Part shown: piece by piece, positions 55,301 through 64,000 of the stretch
How the letters are laid out: every line of letters starts with the position of its first letter
How positions within the stretch are numbered: position 1 is the first letter of the stretch
From: Cyanoderma ruficeps
Lineage: Eukaryota > Chordata > Aves > Passeriformes > Timaliidae
Direction: 5' to 3'
Assembly: GCA_008694505.1 (NCBI GenBank)
Contig: VZDJ01000063.1
Location: 1,941,770 to 2,005,769 of the forward strand
Length of the DNA stretch: 64,000 bases
Position numbers and translations under genes: made by a program
Notes under the pieces: model-generated
Database searches by the model: none
What the model saw: only the letters and a program-made list of their open reading frames with translations
What the model was told of the DNA's origin: nothing

Positions 55301-58300
55301 ATCTGAATTTCTCTGTTTATGAGGTATTTTTCCACTCCTCGCCCCAGCCCCTCACCCATCCAGCTCTGAGCCCTCCTGGTGCTGCTGAGGATGGAGATGT
55401 TTCCCTGGCAGGCTCTGGGTGCTCAAGGAGCCTTCTCAGGCTGTAATGTGGGATCTGGGGAGAGATCCTGGATGGAGCACGGGGCACAGCCAGATGTCCT
55501 TGGTCCAGAGCCAGGCTGAAGGTGGCTTTTGCTGTGCCCTGGCTCCAGCCATCTTCTGCTCAGCTCAGGCTCAGCCACAAATAGCTCTGTGCTGCTCGTG
55601 CAGGCTTTGTTTCCCTTCCTCTGCCTGCGAATGCGTGGTTTTTTTCCCCTTTCATGTATTTGGGAGAAGCACCGCGCTGCTGGGATGAAGGGAAATGCTG
55701 ATTCATGACGACAAACCAGCCTGGAGATGTCACAAAATGACATCTGCCGGGCCGAGCCGTGGCCCCGTGGCTCTGCAAAGGCTCAGCTAGAGCTTTGCTC
55801 CTCGGTCCGTCCGTCTTTGGCGCCTGTCAGCCAGGGAGGGAAAAATAAATGGCTTTGTCTCCTTCCATCTGCACGTGGACACAGGGAATTGGTGCGTGGG
55901 GAGACGAGGAGATGATTCCGTGGCCTCCAAGTCGGTTGTCTTGTGTGATGGCACAGCAGGACCTCACTATCAGCTCACCCCTTCCGTGGCACAGGGGGCT
56001 CCGAGTGGGCACAGAAGGAAACCCAGTCCTTTCCAGGGACAATTCTGTGCAGCAGACACAGAGACCAAGAGTGAGACGCTGAAAGAGGCGCGAGGTCGTA
56101 CATCCAGCTGGGAGAAGGATGGAGAGGACTCTGCTCCAGGAAGGGCTGAGGTGCCTCAGGGTGTCCGTGCTGAGCCTGTTGAGGACAGTGTGGACAGGGC
56201 TGGTGGCGCAGCTCTGAGGCAGGATGGGCAGCACCTGGCTGGAGAAGCTTTGGCATGGAGATGGAGCAGGACATGCCACACTTGAGTGCCCGCGGCCACT
56301 CAACCAGCCCTTCCTCGGGCGAGCGGCCGCCTCCGGAGCCGAGGCTTGCGGATGAGGCTTTCCTTCTCCCCCCCTGCTGCCGTCCCCTCCTCCCCAAGTT
56401 GAGGAATCGAGGTCAGGGAGGGTCCCCCGTGGCTCGTTCTGAACCGGCGGCACGGTGCTGATCTGCTTATTGGCTCTGCGGCACCACGGGCGTGCGCTCA
56501 GCCGCAGCTATTAATACACCCGCCGAGGGCCCTTCCCAGATCCCTGTCCTTCCGCCCACTTGGAAAGAGTGTGGCTAAAAAAAGAAAGCGGATCTAAGTG
56601 ACTGGGGCCCTCCTCATCCTTATTTATAGCCAATTTCGCCGGGCGTGGGTTGGGAAGGGGGAGCTCGTGGTCCTGGAGAGTGGGAAGGAGGGACAGCAGG
56701 AGTTGGGTGCAGAGGTCCATTCCCTACTTCCCAAGATGGGAAGTTCTGGTCTCCAGCGGTGAGAGCTGCTCCTGGGCATGAAGGAGGCCACAAGCTCTGC
56801 CTGGATTGTGTCCCTGAACCCACCTCAGTCCTCATTTGGATGGTGCGGGGATGCCCGGGAGAAGCTCAGGCTGAGGGCAGGGTGGCTCTGGGCTTCCCTC
56901 CCTGTGGCTCTGGGAGAGGGGACAGCTCTGATCCTGGTTTTCCAGCCCCTCTCCTGGTTTGGAAGCAGTGGTGGGGTGGCAGGGGATGTCTCTGCCCATC
57001 CTGGCAGTGAGGTGCACGGGGTGTGTTGGCATTGCTGCGCCGGGGTGCACCCAGGGGTGCTGGATGGGGAATCCCAGGAATGTCGGGGTTGGCAGGAGGA
57101 GCAGTGCTGTCTGTGCTTGGTGTGACGTCCTCGGGGCTGTGGGTGCTCAGAGCCAGCCGGGCGCCCCTGGGGAAGCCTCGGGGGCTGCCCGGGGTGTCCA
57201 TCCTCGCCTGCACAGCCCCTGGCTGTCCTGCCGAGGCGCCTGTGATCCCTGATCCGTGCTGGCAGCAGGAGCGCTGGCCTGTGAAGGTGGCCTGTGTGCT
57301 CCCAGCCGTGCACGGATGCTCCCGCTCTCCTCTGCTCCGCGGCACGCAGGGCTCAGGGGGCTGTGCCAGGGGGGCTCTCTGTGCTGGGGGATTCTCTGTG
57401 CCCGGGAGGGTCTCTGAGCTGGGGGAGTCTCTGTGCTGAGGGGTCTCTGTGCTGAGGGGTGTCTGTGCCGGGGGGGTCTCTGTGTCAGAGGATTCTCTGT
57501 GTCAGGGGGGTCTCTGTGTCAGGGGACTCTCTCTCCCACCAGGACATCCCTGCAGTGACCCCCCCGGCCTTGCGGCCTCTGCTTTGTCCACAGCACACGC
57601 TGAAGATGTTGGAACCAGCCTCTACTTTGTGAACGACTCCTTGCAGCAGGTCACCTTCTCCAGCACAGTGGGGGTGGTGATCCCCTGCCCGGCAGCAGGG
57701 TCACCCAGCGCCGTCCTTCGGTGGTACCTGGCCACAGGTGACGACATCTACGATGTGCCCCACATCCGGCATGTCCATGCCAATGGGACTTTGCAGCTCT
57801 ACCCCTTCTCGCCATCAGCCTTCAACAGCTTTATCCACGACAACGACTACTTCTGCACCGCAGAGAACTCGGCTGGCAAAATCAGGAGCCCAAACATCCG
57901 TGTTAAAGCAGGTAGGAGCTCCCTGGGGGCACCGGGGCTGGATTCTCCCTGCTCTGCTCCATGGCCCCACAGTTGGCCCGTCAAGTGCAGAACCAGGGCT
58001 GCTGGGTTGGGTTCTTGCAACAGGATGGAGCGGGGAGAAGGACAGAGAGTTGGGTGGGATGTGCAGCTTGGAGGTCTTCAGAGAGTGTCTGGAGAACGTG
58101 GTGTGGCTGCAGCCAGTGGAAGGAGAGTTCCTCTCCCTTTGAACCGGGATTGTCTCACCCAGCCACTCACAGAGGCTTTTCCCAGCTGTGAGAGGGGCTG
58201 GGCCACATCTGTCTGTGCTGGGCGCCCCCTCAGTGTCCCAAAACCCAGTTCCCACTGCAGCACCCAGCCTTGGCTTGCCAAGGCCTATTAAGACCCCCAA

Positions 58301-61300
58301 AAAAATAAATAAATAAAATAAAAAGGAGGAGTATGGCAAAGAGCTGATTCCAAAAGCCATTATAGTAAATTATTGACCAGGCTGAGGAGGGCTAATAGCC
58401 CAGGAATGGCTTCATTATGTAACCTATTAAAAGTGGGGCTAGCAGAGGGAACGTGACAGAAGTGACTACAGGGTTTTTTATTTTAATACCTTGTACTGGG
58501 GAGTAAATTGGTATTAACCCCCTTCTTCAGAGTGAATTATTTACCAGCACTCTCGGGTTACCTATAAACCACAGCGTGGTGGAGGAGCAGATGGGGTGTA
58601 GTAAATGTGGAGCTGCCGCTCTCCTCGTGTGGGCATGGCGGGGTTGGCTCTGTGGGGATCCCAGAGCTGCCCTGGGATCACAGAGGGGGAATCCTGGCTC
58701 TCATCCCCCTCTCCATCCAGGACTGAATGCAGCCCTGCTGCTGGGCTGGGGGCTCAGCCTCCCTCTCTGTTAGCAGGTGATGTGGATGTGGTGGGGCCAC
58801 CAGGATGTCTCCAGCTCCTGGAGCTGCTCTGGCTCTCTGGCAGTGGAAATGGCTGTGGAACATTCTCCAGCTGCTGCTCCCTCCTGGCCATCCCACATCC
58901 CAGTCACTCTCCAGTGCTTTCTAATGGCAGTGCAGCACGGAGAGCCAATTACAGCTGGAGAAAGCAAGCAATTAAATAAAATGCGGCGGAAACTGAAAAT
59001 ACGAGGGGAAAAAAAAAAATCTCTGGGAGTCTTGGGAAAGCTGTTGGCGAGCATATGGAGCAAATTTCTCCAGCCAGGGGAGAGGTCTAAGTGCTCTGGA
59101 TGTGGCTGTGTGTTGCCCTCCTGGTGGTTATTCCTGGCGGCAGGAAAAGCCTGGAGTCGTGGCTGTGGGGCTGGCACAGGTCAGGGATGCAGGGGGGCTG
59201 TGCCCTCGGTCTGTTCCCAGCTGAGGTGCTCGTGGTGGCAGGGAGCATTCAGGATGCTGCTCACGGTCCCTGCTGGCCTTTAAAGCCTGTGAATAAACCT
59301 CAGCTCCAGGTGATTAAGGAAGCTTTTGCTGGTTAATCTGCTTTGGCTCTTTCCGTGGCCGCTTCTCCCCCTCGTGCCCTGGTGGCACATCTCTGAGCAG
59401 GGAGCCCTGAAAGTCCAGGAAACCAGGGTGGAAATGCTGCCACCCTCTCGCTGCTGGCCTGGCTGTGTGAGGTGTGGGATACAGGGACTTCCCCCTCAGG
59501 GAAAACACCTTCCTTTAGGGGCTGCTGAGGAGCTTTGCTGAGCTGCTCCTGCTCTGGCCCTGACAAAGTGAACGTGCATTTGTCACAATGACAACGTCCA
59601 TGTCCTGCAGGGCACAATTATTGTCACAGTAAGGAGGGAGCTGCCCTCAACTGCCTTAAATTTCAGCAGTTTGTGGTGGGTGTTTGTGCTGCTGGAGAGG
59701 CCGAGGTGGGTCCATCTGACCCAGCAGGTGCTCCTGGAGCATTGCTGCTGGTCCAGGGAGCAGCACGGAGCTGTCAAAGGGATGTGCGTCTCCCTGAGAA
59801 ACAGGGAACGTGCTGGGAACCTGTGGCACGGCCTGGAAAATTGTCATCTGCTTGCCTTAAATATTCCTGCAGTGGGTTTAGGAGGGTCCCAGGCTCTGTG
59901 TCACGGGCTGTCTGTCCCAAGATGCATTTTCAGCATCCAGAGGCGAAATGCACAGTACAACTACAAAATGTCATTGGTCCCCACACTGAATCTGGCAAGC
60001 TCGGGTGACACTGGGGACCGTGGCAGGTCCCAGCAGCAGGTCCCGGGCCAGATGTCCCTCTGTCCCAAACCCAGCACCGCGTTCCCCAGCAGAGAATCCC
60101 TTCCTTCCCCGGGAAGGTGTTTGGGAAGGAAGCGGCGTGTGGCTGGGTGGGCTGGTTTGTTTGGGAAACGTGGGATTCTAGCAAAAGGAAGTGTGTTTTC
60201 CTCCAGCACTGTCATGCTACCAACCATCTGCTTTCCTCCACAGTTTTCAGGGAACCGTACACCGTTCGGGTGGAGGACCAAAGGTCGATGCGTGGAAACG
60301 TGGCTGTTTTCAAGTGCCTCATCCCCTCTTCAGTGCAGGAATATGTTAGCGTTGTATCCTGGGAGAAAGACACCGTTTCTATCATCCCAGGTAAGAGAGG
60401 AGCGCCTGTTCTCTTGGAAATCTGACCTGCTTTGCCACGTGTGACATTTGCTGTCGTGGAGGGTCTGGTTTTGGCTTGTTGTCTGTGCCTGTGCTGCCCA
60501 GAAAAGGTTTTTATTGGAGATTTTGCAGCTCCAGACTGGAAAGCGCTGCTGGTGTGAGCAGAGGTGTGGTGCCCAGGCTCCCCTGGGTGCTCCGGCCGTG
60601 TGTCCCATGGGTGAGGGATGCTCAGCGTGATTTTGGCAGCACTCATGCCTTGTCCTGGTTCCTGCAGGATGTGTTGGGTACCTGGCACTTGAACAGCAGT
60701 GACAGCACCTGCTTGTGCTGCCCGTGCCTGGCTCCTGCAGTCAGGGCTGGTGTTTGTCTTGTCAGGATGACGCTCCAGCCAAAATTCCACCTTTTCTTGT
60801 GAATTTTCACAACCGATTCGACCATGGGGAAAGGAATCTTGGTAAAAATGCCATCATCTCCCTTTTCCCTGTGATGGAACCTGCTTGTCCTGCCCATGCC
60901 GTGTCCCTGCCTGGTGGCCTGGGCCGTGTCCCACTCCGAGCTGACTTCCCTGCCCGGGGAAGGGGCTGTGGGAGTGACAGCATCACCCACCTCTACACAG
61001 GGACCCTGCAGGTGCAGGTGTTTTCCCCTGGGTGTTTCCCTGTGATTTTTTTGGCAGGTGTTCCTGCCTGGCTGTGGCAGGTTCTGGGCACAGCGTGGGG
61101 CCAGCCCCGTGTCCCCGTGTCCAGGGGTGACCTCGTGGCTCCTGGGCGGAGCCGCTATTGATGGCAGCGCCGGCTGCCCGGCCCGGCGTGTGTGAGCTGG
61201 TAGTAAAGCGATCAATAACTGCTTCCCCCGGGGGATCCAGAGGGAATTAAAGGATTTTGCCCAAAGCGAGCGCTCTGCGCTTGATATTTGCTCACAGGTC

Positions 61301-64000
61301 AGGAAGTCCCGGTGCTGCTCCACATCTCAGCGCTGCCGTGGGGAGCAGAGGCCGGCGGGAGCAGGGCTGGGGCTGGCAGGAGGAGCTGAAGGAGCAAAGT
61401 GCTTCACCTGGAGGGGGTGACCTGTTCTCCTGGGGGCTCTGGTGGCTCTTGCTCGTGGGCTGTGCCCCCTGAGCGCAGCCAAGGTGCTGACCCAGCACAG
61501 CCCACGTGCCCAGAGGTTCCTGGGCTGGTGGTGCCCAGGGCAGGCACCCTTTGGCAACAGAGGGGACAGAGTGGTGCCGTGCCCTTGCCAGCCTTTCTGT
61601 GGGTGTGGGAACATGAGGTGGATTTCTGTGTGGTGAGTGGGAGCCAGGAGTTGGTGGTGCCCGTGCCCTGGGGCACTGAGGTGCTCGGGTGGTGCTCTGG
61701 ATGCATTTTGGGTGATGCAGGTGATGCTCTGCCCGCTGTGGGCTGGTGCCTTTGATGAGTGGGACACGAGGTCCATCAGCAGGACAGCCCAGGCTGTTGT
61801 TTCCTCGGTGGTTTGGGAATCCTTTGTTCTGGGATTCTGGAGGATGGAGCCCGTGTGGCCGGCGGGCTCAGCAGCGGGTTTGCCAACTGAGCATCCGTGC
61901 ACTCGCGTGATCTTAACCAGACTTGTTCCCAAGTTTGCTGTGGCAGTGGATTTTTTAATATGATGATTTAATTAGGGTGGAACGATTTTAACATTCTAAA
62001 GCAATAATTACCCTAAAGACAGAACATATAAATTGTGTTACAGTGCAGAGTCAACACAAGCAAACATGTTTTGCCGTTGGATTACAAATATAGTATCTGC
62101 CTGAAGCCTATTTTTTTTTGTTGCTGGTGTGTTAGAGCTAAAACTGGCTTTGCTGTTACCAAAAATATGTTTTTCCCTGACCTCTGCTGAACCTCTGCGT
62201 CTGCCCTGATTCTGAATGAGGAGATGGAGGGGAGGGGATGGGGTGGAGGTGAGGAGGGCTGGGATGTGGTGCTGATGCCCCGTGGTCTGCTGCTCTGGGT
62301 TCTGCCTGGTGAGACCCTGCTGTGCAGGAGGGCAGGGGAGCGCAAGGACTGCAGCACTGCACCTGAGCCGGGCTCACGGCTGGCTGTGCATCGTGCTGTT
62401 CTCTCCCGACTCCAGCGTGCCAAACCCGCTGCTTTCCCCGAAACTTTGCTCTAGTGCTCCCTGTGGAAGGCTGGGCATCTTCCCAGCAGCTCGAGGTGCA
62501 GCAGGGGAGGAACAGTCCCGATGTGCAGAGCAGGGAAATCATCCAGATTGCTTGGTGACACAAAGCTCTTTTTAAGTGGTGTTGTCATAGTAAATGTCCT
62601 TCCCTCAACCAAACCAAAACCACCTGCAGCTGAGAAATAGGGGCAGTGAGGGTTTCCCCTGGGGCTGCTCTTGTGGACTCAACCTCTGCCTCCATATGTG
62701 GCTGGGGGGAACCTTTTGTGACCTTTCTCGGGTTCTAGGAAGAAATTCTTCCCTGGCACAGGTTGTCCAGAGGAGTTGTGGCTGCCCCATCCCTGGCAGG
62801 GTTCAAGGCCAGCTTGGACAGGGCCTGGGACAGTGGAAGGTGTCCCTGCCCACAGCAGGGGGAGGAACAAGGTGGACTCTGAGGTCTCTTCCAAGACAAA
62901 TTGTTCTTTAATTCTATGACTGAATGATCTTTGTTTTTTATTAATTGGGATTACAGGGCTCCCAACCTCTCACATTTTTTCAGCCAAACCTCTTGGCTCT
63001 TTTGGTGGGTGCAGAACCTTGGTGGTGCCTTGCTGGTGAGAGCCCAGGTGGAGATCTGCTGCCTCCCTCACCAGGGTTTGGGTGATGAGTTGTGCTGTTT
63101 GGTTTAACTTGGCAGCACCGTAACATACCCTGAAATCAAAGATAAACTCTCTGTGGCAGGTTATCCCGCACGTAAATCATCATTAGCGCAGCTCATTTCT
63201 GTTTAGTGCCCACCTGACTGTGCTGCTGTGTGTTTAGAAAAGTCAGAGGTTGCAGAGAAATTACAGGGTTTTCAAAAACCCATTTGCCTTGCTGGTGTTC
63301 ATATCAGAATCAATCTTGCCTCGTGTTCCAGCCCAGGCACAGACACAGCCCCGCTCCCAGGGCTCTGCTGCTCTGTCTGGGAGAGCGGCAGCTGTGACAG
63401 GGCAGGGCCTGGGGGGACAATCACACCTCAAACTCAGCTGCTCCTGGTGCATCTTGGTGCGTGTTTGAGGTGCTGGGTGGGAGCACAGCAGCTGAGCAGA
63501 GAGTTTTACACACCCTTCACCCCCTTTCCGTGGAGTGACAGCGAGAAAATCCCGCTGCAAGGTGCTTTAAGAACTCGACGTTGTAAACAGCTTTTCTTTT
63601 ATTATTTCAGTATTGTTTCCTGTGGCAGTGGTGGCAGTGTGGAGCCCAGGTGTGTGGGCACCCCTGGGGCGCCTGTCCAGCTGCAGTTTGCAAAAACAGC
63701 ACGGGGAGCTGCTCGCGACGCCCCAAAGTGGGGGCCGAGCAATTCCAGCCCCTCCCCAGCAGCTGCAAGGTGTTCATTTGGGCACCGCTTGGCTTTTGCC
63801 ACCCTCTGAGCACCCACGTGCCCGTGGACTCACACCCAAACCTTCCCCCAGCTGGCTCAGGGATGTCACTGTGTCCAGCTTTGCCTTGCTGGGCACAAAT
63901 GTCACCTGTCCAGGCTGTGCCAGTGGGAAAAAAACACTGGGGCTGGCGAGGGCAGTGGGATTTGGAGGCAGTGAGCGTTACCAGCCTGGCAAACCCAGAG
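49324..64000 (+). CDS. DSCAML1: DSCAM-like 1, first three coding exons (partial, runs off the right edge)
   Basis: Coding exons in the window: 49324-49366, 57594-57911, 60244-60390 (donor gtaaga). Together they give residues 1-169 of an immunoglobulin-superfamily adhesion molecule of about 2050 residues. DSCAML1 is a homophilic, plasma-membrane protein of neurons that supports self-avoidance and cell spacing, notably in the retina. Exon 1 encodes the signal peptide [14 protein letters not shown]. Exon 2 encodes the first Ig domain (about 15-120), with its cysteines in IPCPAAG and DYFCTAEN and a Trp in LRWYLATG. Exon 3 begins the second Ig domain ([15 protein letters not shown]; Cys in FKCLIPSS; Trp in VVSWEKD). 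Residues are nearly identical to mammalian DSCAML1 and distinct from DSCAM. The exon that should continue the second Ig domain is not seen before 64000, so intron 3 exceeds 3.6 kb. Intron 1 (8.2 kb) starts in the CpG island. Confidence 0.97.
49440..49720. repeat. GC-rich minisatellite at the start of DSCAML1 intron 1
   Basis: Variable-length units built on CTCGGTGCGCCCTCCCCGGG plus GTCCC, repeated about 8-10 times with degeneracy, fully within the CpG island. Confidence 0.85.
50040..51420. promoter_or_regulatory. AT-rich block in DSCAML1 intron 1, candidate enhancer cluster
   Basis: Composition changes abruptly from CpG island to AT-rich sequence with many homeobox-type cores (TAATTA, ATTAAT, CAATTA) and no repeat signature. 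An inverted repeat TATTCCAT-12-ATGGAATA (50688-50715) encloses CAATTATTAATT. Poly(A) runs at about 51085-51112 interrupt it. Such islands beside developmental neural genes are often conserved enhancers; that is inference. Confidence 0.35.
51085..51112. repeat. A-rich simple repeat
   Basis: A13-G-A10 tract followed by GAGAGAGA, in DSCAML1 intron 1. No CR1 or SINE body seen next to it. Confidence 0.9.
54720..55340. promoter_or_regulatory. Second AT-rich island in DSCAML1 intron 1
   Basis: AT-rich, repeat-free stretch (GAGATATTAATATTTCAATA, then GTTTAAAAATATTGCCGTGC, then CCATAACCTCC) in GC-rich flanks, with no ORF. Candidate conserved non-coding element. Confidence 0.3.
57375..57540. repeat. 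Minisatellite ending about 50 bp before DSCAML1 exon 2
   Basis: About 8 degenerate units of roughly 17-20 bp, built on GGGGGTCTCTGTG(C/T)(T/C), close to the exon 2 acceptor at 57593. Confidence 0.85.
58330..58580. promoter_or_regulatory. AT-rich island in DSCAML1 intron 2
   Basis: Contains CCATTATAGTAAATTATTGA, then TTCATTATGTAACCTATTAA, then AGTGAATTATTTACCAGC. Non-coding and repeat-free; candidate regulatory element. Confidence 0.3.
61890..62170. promoter_or_regulatory. AT-rich island in DSCAML1 intron 3
   Basis: Contains TTTTTTAATATGATGATTTA, then TAAAGCAATAATTACCCTAA, then CAAGCAAACATGTTTTGCCG (forkhead-like AAACATG). Non-coding; candidate conserved element. Confidence 0.3.
62690..62935 (+). 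mobile_element. CR1 LINE 3' fragment
   Basis: Forward CR1: TGGCACAGGTTGTCCAGAGG, then TGGCAGGGTTCAAGGCCAGC, then GAGGTCTCTTCCAAGACAAA, then ATTCTATGACTG. About 245 bp, in DSCAML1 intron 3. Confidence 0.92.

Larger units (their letters stand above)
60391..64000 (+). other. DSCAML1: DSCAML1 intron 3 (partial)
   Basis: No further coding exon found up to the window edge. Apart from the CR1 copy and the AT-rich island, the sequence is unremarkable. Confidence 0.7.

Noticed and set aside
60391..64000. Search for DSCAML1 exon 4 (continuation of the second Ig domain)
   Set aside because: No frame with the expected continuation and splice sites was found; it presumably lies to the right of the window.

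Overview
The window looks like nuclear DNA of a bird, most likely a songbird. Evidence: GC- and CpG-rich sequence, small introns, several truncated copies of the avian non-LTR retrotransposon CR1, and vertebrate genes in the order known from human 11q23.3 (chicken chromosome 24) in reverse orientation: SMIM35 - IL10RA - TMPRSS13 - FXYD6 - FXYD2 - DSCAML1. No bacterial, viral or LTR-type module was recognised. All genes are split, so each gene span below comes with exon coordinates derived from splice-site consensus, reading phase and protein similarity.

Layout: 1-2961 has no recognisable gene. 2962-4977 (+) is a four-exon, 90-residue single-pass microprotein, probably SMIM35. 8107-11820 (-) is IL10RA, complete, 7 exons, 581 residues. 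14863-23267 (+) is TMPRSS13, complete, 13 coding exons, 476 residues, with poly(A) signal at 24334. A CpG island at 28.4-29.2 kb is the best candidate for the FXYD6 promoter and non-coding first exon. FXYD6 coding exons lie at 35066-36068 (+). FXYD2 lies at 39523-41186 (+), behind a CpG-rich stretch, an 85-bp tandem duplication and an HNF1-like element. DSCAML1 starts in a CpG island at 49324 (+); only its first three coding exons (to 60390) lie in the window, and the gene runs off the right edge.

Functionally this is a conserved synteny block rather than an operon. It holds a cytokine receptor chain (IL10RA), a type II membrane serine protease (TMPRSS13), two single-pass regulators of Na,K-ATPase (FXYD6, FXYD2) and a neural Ig-superfamily adhesion molecule (DSCAML1). 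IL10RA and TMPRSS13 are transcribed divergently, with start codons about 3 kb apart. The long non-coding stretches (24-35 kb, 41.5-48.7 kb, DSCAML1 introns) contain CR1 remnants, minisatellites and AT-rich, homeobox-motif-bearing islands that may be conserved enhancers.

I found no wholly new system. The observations most worth a second look are: the reconstructed avian SMIM35; a third STAT3-type YxxQ motif and an apparently missing DSGFGS degron in IL10RA; a 5-codon upstream ORF overlapping the DSCAML1 start codon; palindromic RFX X-boxes in the presumed FXYD6 island; an HNF1-like site close to FXYD2; the R-F-S-Y-D form of the FXYD2 signature; and a 30-bp triplication that supplies the splice acceptor of TMPRSS13 exon 10.
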